DNA of 64,000 nt from contig JBFWMF010000003.1 of NCBI GenBank assembly GCA_050251735.1, forward strand, positions 62,001 through 126,000, given 5' to 3'. A model generated the notes under the pieces. It ran no database searches. It had not been told where the DNA came from and saw only the letters and a program-made list of their open reading frames with translations. Position numbers and translations under genes: made by a program. How positions within the stretch are numbered: position 1 is the first letter of the stretch; the number at the start of each line of letters is the position of its first letter. Shown piece after piece: positions 8,718 to 17,944 of the stretch. Origin of the DNA: Desulfitobacterium sp050251735 (GTDB lineage: Bacteria > Bacillota > Desulfitobacteriia > Desulfitobacteriales > Desulfitobacteriaceae).

Positions 8718-9026
8718 TTATACTACGTCTTCTTCCGCGGTGATTAGAATATCGAGAATTGCACTGTGCTTAATCATTTGGAAATTACTATATAGTGCAC
8801 TTGTTAGCACTATATAGGTTCTTTCATTGTCCATATCAGAGGCCCATTCCAGCAATTTTTTTGTATTTTCAGCTGACATTAACCGCTTAATAATATCTCC
8901 GCCCATATTAAGCCTAACCTTATAGTTGGCGGCACATTTATCCATGTCAATGACAAGACTAGCTTTGGCAAGGACGCCCGACTCATCTGCCATATTGTAG
9001 ACACCTGCATTCTTGGCTACTTCCAT
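8718..9026 (-). CDS. Small protein of unknown function
   Basis: A 102-residue protein that I do not recognise. The ATG start (MEVAKNAGVYNM) has GGAGGA 9 bases upstream; a GTG three codons earlier is too close to that site. It is predicted soluble, mixed alpha/beta, with an acidic C-terminus (ITAEEDVV) and no Cys pair, signal peptide or membrane segment. It follows asnS by 18 bases on the same strand and is probably co-transcribed. Codon use looks like that of its neighbours, so it is probably real. Confidence 0.65.
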   Translation of the reverse strand: MEVAKNAGVYNMADESGVLAKASLVIDMDKCAANYKVRLNMGGDIIKRLMSAENTKKLLEWASDMDNERTYIVLTSALYSNFQMIKHSAILDILITAEEDVV

Positions 9027-9044
9027 TACAATCACTCCTCCTCA

Positions 9045-10436
9045 TTAAAAATCAGCATTATTCACAGTTCTCGGGAAGGCAATGACATCGCGAATATTGG
9101 CAACTCCCGTTAGATACATAATCACCCGTTCAAAACCTAAGCCATAACCGGCATGACGAGTGCCTCCATATTTACGCAGATCCAAGTACCAGCTATAGTC
9201 TTCTTGGTGAAGACCCAGCTCTAGCATTCTCTTTTCTAAAGCCTCTAACCGTTCTTCACGCTGACTGCCTCCGATAATTTCGCCAACGCCGGGAACGAGC
9301 AGGTCCATGGCCGCTACAGTCTTTTGATCATCATTAAGGCGCATGTAGAAGGCTTTGATATCTTTAGGATAATCAATGACAAAGACTGGCTTCTTGTAAA
9401 CATGCTCGGTGAGGAATCTTTCGTGCTCTGTTTGCAGATCGGCTCCCCACTCGACAGGATATTCAAAACGATCCTGCTCTTTTTTCAGGATTTCAATCGC
9501 CTCTGTGTAGGTCACACGTCCGAAATCGGAATTCACAATGTTCTCCAAACGACTCAAGAGCGATTTATCCACAAATTCATTGAAGAAAGCCATCTCTTCC
9601 GGTGCATTCTCCAAGACATAGGTGACTAAATACTTCATCATCTCTTCCGCAAGTTCCATATCATCTTTTAAATCAGCAAAAGCGATCTCCGGTTCAATCA
9701 TCCAGAATTCAGCAGCATGGCGAGCAGTATTAGAGTTTTCAGCGCGAAAGGTGGGTCCGAAGGTATAGACATTACGGAAAGCCATGCTGTAGGACTCTGC
9801 ATTTAACTGACCACTCACCGTTAGGTTGGTTTCTTTGCCAAAGAAGTCCTTGGTGAAATCCAGTTGACCTTCCTCTGTACGCGGCAAAGCCTTTAGGTCA
9901 AGGGTGGTGACTCGGAACATTTCTCCGGCTCCTTCAGCATCACTTCCGGTGATGATAGGTGTATTAATATAGACGAAGCCTTTCTCTTGGAAAAACTTAT
10001 GGATTGCATAGGCAACCAAAGAACGAACCCGGAATACGGCAGAAAAGGTATTCGTCCGCGGCCGCAAATGAGCGATTGTTCGCAAATATTCAAAGGAGTG
10101 GCGTTTTTTCTGTAAGGGGTAATCCGCAGCGCATGCTCCTTCAAGCTCTATGGTTTGGGCCTTAAGTTCGAAGGGTTGCTTGGCTCCGGGGGATTCTACA
10201 AGTTGTCCTGTAATGATTAGGGAACTGCCCGTGTTTACTTTAGCTATCTCCTCAAAGTTACTTAAGGTTTCATCAAAGACCACTTGGATATTCTTAAAAA
10301 AAGAACCATCGTTGATCTCGATAAAACCAAAGGTTTTAGATACTCTGAGTGTCCGCACCCATCCCGAAATCTGAATCTCTTCATTGAGGTAAGGGCGTGG
10401 ATCGCGATAAATCGACTTGACTAAGGCGTTTTCCAT
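9045..10436 (-). CDS. asnS: Asparaginyl-tRNA synthetase
   Basis: Class IIb synthetase charging tRNA-Asn; 463 residues, usual length. An OB-fold anticodon domain (ISGWVRTLRVSKTFGFIEINDG) precedes the catalytic domain with motif 2 (TFRAENSNTARHAAEFWMIEPE) and the C-terminal motif 3 GLGFERVIMYLTG. No T-box leader is evident in the 257-base gap before gdhA. Together with argS and glnS in this window it forms part of a synthetase-rich region. Confidence 0.97.
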   Translation of the reverse strand: MENALVKSIYRDPRPYLNEEIQISGWVRTLRVSKTFGFIEINDGSFFKNIQVVFDETLSNFEEIAKVNTGSSLIITGQLVESPGAKQPFELKAQTIELEGACAADYPLQKKRHSFEYLRTIAHLRPRTNTFSAVFRVRSLVAYAIHKFFQEKGFVYINTPIITGSDAEGAGEMFRVTTLDLKALPRTEEGQLDFTKDFFGKETNLTVSGQLNAESYSMAFRNVYTFGPTFRAENSNTARHAAEFWMIEPEIAFADLKDDMELAEEMMKYLVTYVLENAPEEMAFFNEFVDKSLLSRLENIVNSDFGRVTYTEAIEILKKEQDRFEYPVEWGADLQTEHERFLTEHVYKKPVFVIDYPKDIKAFYMRLNDDQKTVAAMDLLVPGVGEIIGGSQREERLEALEKRMLELGLHQEDYSWYLDLRKYGGTRHAGYGLGFERVIMYLTGVANIRDVIAFPRTVNNADF

Positions 10437-10693
10437 TGCTGGATATTCTCCCTTCCTATCCTGCTATCTCGTATTCACTCAGTGGATACTCAACTAGACT
10501 TCATAGTAATTATTATACCCGATTTATTCTACGTATTTGTAAAATAATCCTTCATCTTCATGAATACAATACACACGCTTAGAACAAAAAGGGATTTACT
10601 CGATCATAGAGAATATTTCAACGTTACTTCTGTTACATTAATAGGAACAGGAGAAAAAAATCTAAACAAAGATGTTTAGGGGGAAAATTTAAT

Positions 10694-12028
10694 ATGTCCT
10701 ATGTACAAGAAGTTCTCAATCAAACCATTAAACGCAACCCCGGTGAAGTTGAATTTCACCAAGCTCTCAAAGAGGTGCTCGAATCTCTCGAACCCGTTTT
10801 TAAAAAACGCCCTGATCTTCAAGAAGCAGGGATTTTAGAACGGATTGTTGAGCCTGAGCGTCAAATTTTATTCCGGGTTCCTTGGCTAGATGACCAAGGT
10901 AAGGTCCAAGTTAATCGAGGTTTCCGTGTCGAATTTAATAGTGCCATCGGTCCTTATAAAGGGGGACTCCGCTTCCATCCCTCAGTTTACCTTGGTATCA
11001 TCAAATTCTTAGGTTTCGAGCAAATCTTTAAAAATTCTCTAACAGGCTTACCCATCGGCGGAGGTAAAGGCGGTAGTGATTTCGATCCAAAGGGGAAATC
11101 CGAAGGAGAAATCATGAGATTCTGCCAAAGCTTCATGACTGAGCTTTATCGTTATCTTGGCGCAGATACTGACGTACCTGCCGGAGATATCGGGGTAGGC
11201 GGTCGCGAAGTAGGCTATATGTTTGGACAATATAAACGGATTACCAATAAATACGAAGGTGTTCTCACCGGCAAAGGGTTAACCTTTGGCGGAAGCTTAG
11301 CCCGCACCGAAGCAACAGGCTACGGCTTAGTTTACTTCATGGAAGAGGCCCTCAAGGCCGTCGATAAGACCTTTGCCGGTGCTACCGTGGTTGTTTCCGG
11401 TTCGGGTAATGTTGCCATCTATGCCGTGCAAAAGCTCAACCAGCTCGGGGCTAAGGTCGTCGCCATGAGTGATTCTAACGGCTATATCTATGATCGCGAC
11501 GGCATTCACCTCGATACGGTTCGCCAGTTGAAGGAAGTGGAGCGGAAGCGGATTAAGGACTATGTATCCCAGCATCCTTCGGCTGAATACCATGAAGGCT
11601 GTGCCGGCATCTGGTCTATTCCTTGCGATGTTGCTCTACCTTGTGCCACGCAAAATGAATTGGATAGAGAAGCTGCTGAGCTTCTGATTAAAAATGGTTG
11701 CTATGCCGTGGGCGAAGGGGCCAATATGCCTTCCACTCCGGAAGCGGTTGATGTTTTCCATGAAAACAAAATTATCTTTGCACCGGGTAAAGCATCCAAC
11801 GCCGGTGGGGTGGCAGTGTCCGCTCTGGAAATGTCCCAAAATAGCATGAGATATTCTTGGACCTTTGAAGAAGTGGATGCCAAATTGAAAGACATTATGG
11901 TCAACATTTACCATAATGCCAGCAAAGCAGCTGCCGAATATGGCTTCGAAGGTAACTTAGTGGCCGGAGCCAATATCGCTGGCTTTTTGAAAGTCGCTGA
12001 GGCAATGAAGTCTCAAGGCGCTGTATAA
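10694..12028 (+). CDS. gdhA: NADP-type glutamate dehydrogenase
   Basis: Interconverts 2-oxoglutarate plus ammonium and glutamate. The 444-residue product belongs to the hexameric bacterial family: GPYKGGLRFHPSV with K89, the K113 region, LTGLPIGGGKGGSDFDP with catalytic K125, and a Rossmann GSGNVA motif in the second domain. It starts after an AGGGGG site. It is one of the few plus-strand genes, so it is transcribed against the local direction of replication. A strong terminator follows. Cofactor preference (NADPH) is inferred from family resemblance. Confidence 0.95.
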   Translation: MSYVQEVLNQTIKRNPGEVEFHQALKEVLESLEPVFKKRPDLQEAGILERIVEPERQILFRVPWLDDQGKVQVNRGFRVEFNSAIGPYKGGLRFHPSVYLGIIKFLGFEQIFKNSLTGLPIGGGKGGSDFDPKGKSEGEIMRFCQSFMTELYRYLGADTDVPAGDIGVGGREVGYMFGQYKRITNKYEGVLTGKGLTFGGSLARTEATGYGLVYFMEEALKAVDKTFAGATVVVSGSGNVAIYAVQKLNQLGAKVVAMSDSNGYIYDRDGIHLDTVRQLKEVERKRIKDYVSQHPSAEYHEGCAGIWSIPCDVALPCATQNELDREAAELLIKNGCYAVGEGANMPSTPEAVDVFHENKIIFAPGKASNAGGVAVSALEMSQNSMRYSWTFEEVDAKLKDIMVNIYHNASKAAAEYGFEGNLVAGANIAGFLKVAEAMKSQGAV

Positions 12029-12064
12029 TACCTCAAAACAACACAGTGGTTATGCCAACAAGAA

Positions 12065-12110
12065 AACCTGCTTCATAAGGAGTATTAACTCCTTGAAGCA
12101 GGTTATTTTT
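12065..12110 (+). terminator. Terminator of gdhA
   Basis: An 11-bp stem AACCTGCTTCA / TGAAGCAGGTT, with a further inner AGGAGT...ACTCCT pairing, is followed by ATTTTT. It may also slow lysA transcription from the other side. Confidence 0.85.
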
Positions 12111-12151
12111 AATTCCAGGCACGTTTCCTTTTATCACTGAACTGATTTGGT

Positions 12152-13402
12152 TCAAAGATCGCTAAAGTCCAAGGTGGCAAAATAATCATCCAGAGTCTCG
12201 GCCCGGCGAATCATTTTTACATTACCATCCGTCTGCAGCAACAATTCTGCATGACGAAGCTTACCGTTATAGTTAAAGCCCATGGCATGCCCGTGGGCAC
12301 CTGTATCATGGATGACAAGAGTATCGCCAATCTCCACTTGAGGAAGCTCCCGATCCACAGCAAACTTATCGTTATTCTCACATAAGGCCCCTGCCACATC
12401 GTAGATATGATCCTTGGGCAGATTTTCTTTTCCCACGACGGTAATATGATGGTAGGCTCCATACATACCTGGACGCATCAGGTCCGACATGCTGGCATCT
12501 ACACCTAGGTAATCCTTGTAAATCTCTTTTTTATGCACTACCTGTGTTACAAGATAACCATAAGGTCCGGTCACCATCCGCCCACATTCCAAGCAAATGC
12601 GCAAGGGATCTATGCCATTGGGGATAATCCTTTCTTCGTAAGCTTTCCTTACCCCCTCGCCGATATACTCCAAATCGACCGGTTCTTGCTCCGGACGATA
12701 GGGAATACCAATGCCGCCGCCAAAATTAACAAACTCCAGACGGATGCCCAGCTTCTCTTTTAATTCTATGGCTAAGTCAAACATCATTTCTGCTGTCTCA
12801 ATGAAGAATTCTGGCTTAAGCTCGTTGGATATAATCATGGTATGCAGGCCAAAACGCTTGACGCCCTTATCACGGACAATTTTATAAGCTTGGAACAATT
12901 GCTCCTTCGTTAAGCCATACTTGGAATCCTCGGGATTCCCGATAATAGCATTACCTGCTCGCAATGATCCAGGGTTATAGCGGAAAGAAATCACTTCCGG
13001 TAGTCCCGCATGCTTTTCCAGATAATCAATGTGGGTGATGTCATCAAGGTTAATGATCGCCCATAATTCTTTAGCCTTTACGTATTCTTCAGCCGGAGTG
13101 TTATTGGAGGTGAACATAATGTTCTCCTCAGTGATGCGAGCCGCCTCAGCTAAGCTCAGCTCAGCCATGGAACTACAATCGGCCCCAAAGCCTTCTTCCC
13201 GAAGAATCTTAAGGATATGGGGATTGGGAAGAGCTTTGACTGCAAAGTACTCCTTAAACTCCGGCGCCCAAGCAAAGGCCGCTTGTAGTCTCCGGGCATT
13301 TAGTCGAATGGCCTGCTCGTCATAAATATGAAAAGGCGTTCCAAACTGCTCGATAATCTTCATTAATTGTTCTTGGCTAAAAGGCAAATTCTTTACTGCC
13401 AT
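12152..13402 (-). CDS. lysA: Diaminopimelate decarboxylase
   Basis: Fold type III PLP enzyme that makes lysine from meso-diaminopimelate, the last step of lysine synthesis. Of 416 residues, K56 in YFAVKALPNP is the PLP lysine, the glycine loop is NFGGGIGIPY, CLECGRMVTG contributes phosphate binding, and ALCENNDKF carries the active-site Cys of the partner subunit. CENNDK differs slightly from the more common CESGD. The lysine riboswitch directly upstream supports the lysine-pathway assignment over a related decarboxylase. Confidence 0.93.
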   Translation of the reverse strand: MAVKNLPFSQEQLMKIIEQFGTPFHIYDEQAIRLNARRLQAAFAWAPEFKEYFAVKALPNPHILKILREEGFGADCSSMAELSLAEAARITEENIMFTSNNTPAEEYVKAKELWAIINLDDITHIDYLEKHAGLPEVISFRYNPGSLRAGNAIIGNPEDSKYGLTKEQLFQAYKIVRDKGVKRFGLHTMIISNELKPEFFIETAEMMFDLAIELKEKLGIRLEFVNFGGGIGIPYRPEQEPVDLEYIGEGVRKAYEERIIPNGIDPLRICLECGRMVTGPYGYLVTQVVHKKEIYKDYLGVDASMSDLMRPGMYGAYHHITVVGKENLPKDHIYDVAGALCENNDKFAVDRELPQVEIGDTLVIHDTGAHGHAMGFNYNGKLRHAELLLQTDGNVKMIRRAETLDDYFATLDFSDL

Positions 13403-13533
13403 TTGACAACCCTCCTAATCCTAGTATATGAACCTTACTACTATTGCGACCTATGTGAGTAGGCTCCTCGACCCAGACAATACTTTCCACTCAGCAAGTG
13501 GTGTTGCCTAGGCTGCATAGAAGTCTGGTAGTT

Positions 13534-13566
13534 AAAAAACGGTTACGAGTCCGCTCGTAACCGTTT
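13534..13566 (-). terminator. lysA: Regulated terminator of the lysine riboswitch
   Basis: Minus-strand 13-bp stem AAACGGTTACGAG / CTCGTAACCGTTT with a 4-base loop and following T run. It lies between the aptamer and lysA and is the likely expression platform. Confidence 0.9.
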
Positions 13567-13594
13567 CTAAAGGCAAAAGATAGCCTTCACCTCT

Positions 13595-13787
13595 AACTTC
13601 ACGAGATAGCACTCCACCGAGATTTCGGTGACAGTCTTACATTTTTTCAATGGAAGACCAGCAAAAGGCCCTTTGTCCTTGACCCCACGCTTCGGCAATG
13701 ATTCCTTTCATTATCCGTCATAGCCTGACCAGCTCAGGATAATTACTCTTAATCCACTGCACCTCTATCATTCACTTTATGAATTAT
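13595..13787 (-). promoter_or_regulatory. Lysine riboswitch (L-box)
   Basis: The minus-strand leader contains the L-box core elements in order: ATAGAGGTGC, AAGAGTA, GAAAGG, CATTGCCGAAGC, TTGCTGGTC, AATGTAAGACTGTCA, and GGAGTGCTATCTCG. These match the lysC leader of Bacillus closely in order and spacing. Bound lysine should favour the terminator at 13534-13566 and lower lysA expression. The 13403-13836 gap is thus promoter, aptamer, terminator and a roughly 130-base spacer to lysA. Confidence 0.95.
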
Positions 13788-13793
13788 CTTTAT

Positions 13794-13822
13794 ATTATGG
13801 AACAAGACTCATCACCTGTCAA
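13794..13822 (-). promoter_or_regulatory. Promoter of the lysA leader
   Basis: Minus-strand TTGACA (13817-13822), 17-base spacer, CATAAT (13794-13799). Initiation would fall directly at the start of the riboswitch. Confidence 0.8.
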
Positions 13823-13836
13823 TAGCAGCATTGTCA

Positions 13837-14640
13837 TTAATTCAATAGTGTAAATATTGGCTCGCCAACTGATGTTAAGCCAATAATCAAAAGCAGTCCG
13901 TAGACAACTTTTTTAAACTGATCTTCATTGATACGCTTTCGAATGGGCTTTCCAATAAGATAGCCGAGTACAATAGCTAAAATCATGCTGGCCAGCAAGA
14001 CAGCAAAGGGAAACGTGAAGTTCCCTTGAAAAAGAACAGCTTTGGAGATAGATGCCACAGCATATTGCAAAAAGAAAAAATTGACGGTCGTGGCTTGGAA
14101 GGCATCTTTTTTTAAATATTTGATGAGTAACGCGACGATGGGGGGACCGGGAATAGCTGCCAAGCCATTAAGTAGTCCCGAAGACAAAGCCACGAGGATA
14201 AATACTAGGGAGAAGGTCTTGAGACCTTGATCGGCTCCTTCCGGTTTGTCTTGAATTACAACCTCTGAAGGAGGCGTTTTTAATCTAAACCACTGCCACC
14301 CCACATAGCTTATGAGTACACTACCGACGATTCCTTTGATATATAGTCCGTTTATATACTCACTTAAGATAATACCGATGACGAGCCCCGGAATACTAAA
14401 CAGCAGAAGCCGAAAAATTAAATCCCAGCGAGCCAAGTGACGCATTTGCACCCCTTGCATGGCCGAAGATAGCATGGATAAGATCATTCCTGCTAAAAGT
14501 GCTTGTTGGCTTGGTAAGATAAATAAGAGAAGGGGAACTGCAACCAGTCCAAAGCCAAAACCGGTTAAGACTTGAGTAAAGGTCGCACAGAAGATAATTC
14601 CGCTCATCATCAGCCATAACTCTATTGATAACAGCTCCAA
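13837..14640 (-). CDS. TSUP (TauE/SafE) family membrane permease
   Basis: A 267-residue membrane protein with about eight hydrophobic segments in two similar halves, each beginning near a GFGFG or GLNGLAAIPGPP turn, as in the sulfite-exporter TauE/SafE family. Such proteins move small sulfur- or carbon-containing anions; the substrate here is unknown. I placed the start at TTG (14640), which has GAAGGTG 5 bases upstream. An ATG at 14691 gives 17 more residues but has no ribosome site. The 3' end abuts the lysA promoter, 15 bases away. Confidence 0.82.
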   Translation of the reverse strand: MELLSIELWLMMSGIIFCATFTQVLTGFGFGLVAVPLLLFILPSQQALLAGMILSMLSSAMQGVQMRHLARWDLIFRLLLFSIPGLVIGIILSEYINGLYIKGIVGSVLISYVGWQWFRLKTPPSEVVIQDKPEGADQGLKTFSLVFILVALSSGLLNGLAAIPGPPIVALLIKYLKKDAFQATTVNFFFLQYAVASISKAVLFQGNFTFPFAVLLASMILAIVLGYLIGKPIRKRINEDQFKKVVYGLLLIIGLTSVGEPIFTLLN

Positions 14641-14820
14641 ATCTACACCTTCTTTGATACAGGCTACTTTTTTAATTATCTTAGCTATCATAACGAGAAA
14701 TAGTCAGCTTGTCTAGTCGAAGGTCAGTCATCACTTGACAAGCGTCCACGGCTTTTCCTATAGTAAGTGCAGAAGAACTTTTCTAATCTATTTTTTCGAC
14801 AATAAGAAAGGTGAAATTGT

Positions 14821-15312
14821 ATGGCCCAGAAAACCAATGCCGCTCGGATCCTCGATCAAGCCGGCATACCTTATGAATTGATGCCTTATGAAGTGGATGA
14901 GGCAGACCTCTCTGCCACCACTGTTGCCCAAAAGGTTGGCATGTCTCCGGAATTAATCTATAAAACACTCGTCACGCGAGGGGATAAAACAGGCATTCTT
15001 GTGGCTTGTATCCCTGCTCATTATGAGCTCAATCTTAAAGCTTTAGCGCAAGTGAGCGGTAACAAAAAAGTTGAAGTTGTTCCTCTCAAAGAAGTTCAGC
15101 CCTTGACCGGTTATATCCGCGGTGGTGTATCGCCCTTAGGAACCAAGAAGAAGTATCCTGTATTTTTTCAGGAAGATATCCTGCTGCACGAGAAAATTGC
15201 TATCAGCGCTGGGACACGGGGACTGCAAATCTATGCTCGTGCCCAAGATTTGCTTAAAGCTACCCAAGGACAAGTGGGTCCCATCGCGCATCATTCCACG
15301 ACATTGGACTAA
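14821..15312 (+). CDS. ybaK: Cys-tRNA(Pro)/Cys-tRNA(Cys) deacylase, YbaK type
   Basis: A 163-residue YbaK/EbsC trans-editing protein that hydrolyses mischarged aminoacyl-tRNA. Features include TNAARILDQAGIPYEL at the N-terminus, the KTLVTRGDKTG strand with the conserved lysine near 49, and GYIRGGVSPLGTKKKYPVF, which lines the active site. Start ATG has AAAGGTGA 5 bases upstream. It is a plus-strand singleton convergent with glnS. Confidence 0.92.
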   Translation: MAQKTNAARILDQAGIPYELMPYEVDEADLSATTVAQKVGMSPELIYKTLVTRGDKTGILVACIPAHYELNLKALAQVSGNKKVEVVPLKEVQPLTGYIRGGVSPLGTKKKYPVFFQEDILLHEKIAISAGTRGLQIYARAQDLLKATQGQVGPIAHHSTTLD

Positions 15313-15399
15313 AGGCAGGGCTGCTGACCAGCCCCTAAGGGGAGGATAGGAGTGCTATGAAGGTTATGATCCTCTACAAAGAGAAATAAGAACGCACAA

Positions 15400-15443
15400 A
15401 GGGGCGTTGCTTAACGAAGTAGTCTTCGCTAAGCAACGCCCCT
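15400..15443. terminator. Bidirectional terminator between ybaK and glnS
   Basis: A 14-bp GC-rich stem AGGGGCGTTGCTTA and its complement with an inner CGAAG/CTTCG pairing. It lies between converging genes and can serve both. Confidence 0.75.
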
Positions 15444-15510
15444 CTCATATCGTGTAGGCTCAACAATGAGTTAATACCGACTTTCCCTGATTAATCCTCA
15501 GCTCGCTACC

Positions 15511-17169
15511 TTATTTGATCACAAAGGAGCTCTTTAGAGAAACAATGAGGTTAAAAACCAACTTTTCGGGAGTCGTATATTTCGGATCGACGTTGAAGTA
15601 ACCATGACGGGGGAATTGGAACTTATCCTGAGGCTTTGCCTCTTTCATAGGGGGCTCGACAAATCCTTGTAAGATCTCCAAGGAGTTCGGATTGAGATAA
15701 TCCAAGAAGGTCTTCCCTTTCTCCTCTTCCACATCATCAAGAATCAAGGTGTCATAAAGTCGAAACTCGGCAGGAACTGCTTGAGTAGCTTCTACCCAAT
15801 GAATAGTCCCCTTTACCTTACGTCCGGTAAAGCCGGTACCACTTTTCGTTTCCGGATCATAGGTACAACGAATCTCGATAATCGTGCCTGCTTCATCCTT
15901 AATGACCTCTTCACACTTGATGAAGTAAGCGTCAATTAAGCGAACCTCGTTGCCCGGATAGAGTCGATGGTACTTTGGCGGAGGATTCTCCATAAAATCC
16001 TCTTGCTCAATATAGATTTCGCGGGAGAAAGGAATTTGGCGCTTGCCCATCTCCGGATTCTCTTTATTGTTATCGGCGTCCAGCATCTCCACTTGACCTT
16101 CTGGGTAATTGGTGATGACGACCTTTAAGGGCCTGATTACTGCCATAGGCCTCGGTACTCTGAGCTTCAGATCCTCGCGAATAAAATGCTCCAGCATTTT
16201 GGAATCGACGACACTTTCCGATCTGGCCACGCCGATCGCTTGAGCAAAGGCGCGAATAGCTTCCGGAGTATAGCCCCGACGTCGCAATCCTGAGATCGTT
16301 GGCATTCTAGGGTCATCCCAACCATCAACAACCTTGTCATCCACCAGCTGTTTTAATTTACGTTTGCTCATCACAGTATTCGTCATATTTAAGCGGGCAA
16401 ATTCATATTGATGGGGAACCTTTTCCATCTCACATTCCCGAACCACCCAGTCATAGAGAGGACGATGATCCTCAAATTCCAAGGTGCAAATGGAATGAGT
16501 AATTCCTTCGATAGCATCCTCTAAGGGATGAGCATAATCGTACATAGGATAAATGCACCAGGTATCCCCTGTATTATGATGGCTGGCATGAGCAATCCGA
16601 TACAGCACAGGATCACGCATGTTGATATTCGGGGAGGACATATCAATTTTCGCCCGGAGGACCTTTTCCCCGTCCTTAAATTCCCCTTGCCGCATTCTTT
16701 CAAATAAGTCGAGATTCTCCTCGACACTGCGATTGCGATAAGGGCTTTCTTGGCCGGGTTCCGTCAAGGTGCCGCGGTTTTTACGCATCTCCTCTGCTGA
16801 TAGATCACAGACAAAGGCCTTACCCTTCTTAATTAAGAGCACTGCTCGTTTGTGCATCTCCTCGAAATAATCTGAAGCAAAGAAGAGATTATCCCATTCA
16901 AATCCCAGCCACTTCACATCTTCTTTAATCGACTCGACATATTCCGTATCTTCCTTCACGGGGTTCGTATCATCAAAACGCAGGTTGGTCTTCCCTTTGA
17001 ACTCGTCACCTAAACCAAAGTTTAAGCAAATAGATTTTGCATGTCCAATATGTAAATATCCATTTGGTTCGGGGGGGAATCGTGTATAGATTTGATCCAC
17101 TTTTCCTGTTCGTAGATCCTCAAGAATAATATGGCGTAGAAAATTGGACGATTTATTATCATTGTCCAT
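15511..17169 (-). CDS. glnS: Glutaminyl-tRNA synthetase
   Basis: Class Ic synthetase charging tRNA-Gln directly; 552 residues, as in E. coli. HIGH motif HIGH at 40-43 in PPEPNGYLHIGHAKS, KMSKS-type loop VMSKRKLKQLV, and the C-terminal pair of beta-barrels. GlnRS rather than GluRS is supported by the ICTLEFEDHRPLYDW segment. Many Firmicutes lack this enzyme and use GatCAB. Start ATG has AGGAAAGG 9 bases upstream. It lies 34 bases after an Rnk/GreA-type gene. Confidence 0.95.
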   Translation of the reverse strand: MDNDNKSSNFLRHIILEDLRTGKVDQIYTRFPPEPNGYLHIGHAKSICLNFGLGDEFKGKTNLRFDDTNPVKEDTEYVESIKEDVKWLGFEWDNLFFASDYFEEMHKRAVLLIKKGKAFVCDLSAEEMRKNRGTLTEPGQESPYRNRSVEENLDLFERMRQGEFKDGEKVLRAKIDMSSPNINMRDPVLYRIAHASHHNTGDTWCIYPMYDYAHPLEDAIEGITHSICTLEFEDHRPLYDWVVRECEMEKVPHQYEFARLNMTNTVMSKRKLKQLVDDKVVDGWDDPRMPTISGLRRRGYTPEAIRAFAQAIGVARSESVVDSKMLEHFIREDLKLRVPRPMAVIRPLKVVITNYPEGQVEMLDADNNKENPEMGKRQIPFSREIYIEQEDFMENPPPKYHRLYPGNEVRLIDAYFIKCEEVIKDEAGTIIEIRCTYDPETKSGTGFTGRKVKGTIHWVEATQAVPAEFRLYDTLILDDVEEEKGKTFLDYLNPNSLEILQGFVEPPMKEAKPQDKFQFPRHGYFNVDPKYTTPEKLVFNLIVSLKSSFVIK

Positions 17170-17203
17170 GGATATCAACCTTTCCTGTAGAATGTTCTAA
17201 GGC

Positions 17204-17620
17204 TCATAAATCATAGTCTCCGGCAGCCTCAGGTTGATAAACAATCTTTTCGACTTTGAGGCGAACCACACCATCAGGGACTTTCCAATCAATGGTATCC
17301 CCTTGGCGATAACCAAGTATAGCTGTCCCCACGGGGGCAAGGACGGAAATCTTATCTTCCAATAAATCAGCATCCTCAGGATAAACCAAGGTATAGGTAG
17401 TCTCTTCTCCGGACTCCATATCCTTAAGCGTTACTTGGGTATTCATAGTAATGGCATCACGAGGAATCTCTGCTGAGGATACCACATCCGCATTATTCAA
17501 TTCCTGCTCAAGGTTTTTTAAATAATCCTGGTTTTTAGCGCTACCAAACTCTCTTTCCTTATTGATAAGCTTTAAGAGACGCTCCTGATCAACGGCTGTG
17601 ATACTAATTTTCCTTCTCAT
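17204..17620 (-). CDS. GreA/Rnk-family transcription factor (nucleoside diphosphate kinase regulator type)
   Basis: A 138-residue protein with a short helical N-terminus (about 1-50) and a GreA/GreB C-terminal FKBP-like domain (about 51-138: MNTQVTLKDMESGEETTYTLV, ISVLAPVGTAILGYRQGDTIDWKVP). The N-terminus is too short for the full GreA coiled coil, so it fits the Rnk group, which binds RNA polymerase near the secondary channel. It precedes glnS. A promoter at 17741-17769 and a 10-bp leader hairpin at about 17666-17690 lie upstream. Confidence 0.85.
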   Translation of the reverse strand: MRRKISITAVDQERLLKLINKEREFGSAKNQDYLKNLEQELNNADVVSSAEIPRDAITMNTQVTLKDMESGEETTYTLVYPEDADLLEDKISVLAPVGTAILGYRQGDTIDWKVPDGVVRLKVEKIVYQPEAAGDYDL

Positions 17621-17740
17621 TTCTCCTGAACCTTCCTTCTCTAATGATCACTTGTGATAAATATAGAGCGACTATCGCCAGATAGCCGCTAATAATGGTT
17701 ATATATTTTTCGAAAAAAAGGGAATGTTGAATTGTCTTTT

Positions 17741-17769
17741 ATTATATACCATTTCCTAAAATAAGTAAA
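17741..17769 (-). promoter_or_regulatory. Promoter of the Rnk-like gene and glnS
   Basis: Minus-strand TTTACT (17764-17769), 17-base spacer, TATAAT (17741-17746), about 120 bases before the start codon. Confidence 0.6.
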
Positions 17770-17840
17770 TATTATATGCAAGCGCAATTCAATGCAACAG
17801 GCAAGCCCTTTTCAAAAATCTAAATATATTCCTAAATATC

Positions 17841-17869
17841 TTGAATAAAATGGATAGTTTCTTTATAAT
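17841..17869 (+). promoter_or_regulatory. Promoter of the glycine-riboswitch transcript
   Basis: TTGAAT (17841-17846), 17-base spacer, TATAAT (17864-17869). Initiation near 17876 precedes the first aptamer by about 70 bases. Confidence 0.8.
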
Positions 17870-17944
17870 TATAAATATCTTTATTGAGATGTTGGACTAA
17901 TCGGAATAGTCAGATAATGACAAACTTCATAATTACTGAATGAG

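Noticed and set aside
10437..10693. Possible T-box leader before asnS
   Set aside because: No AGGGTGG-type T-box or specifier stem is visible.
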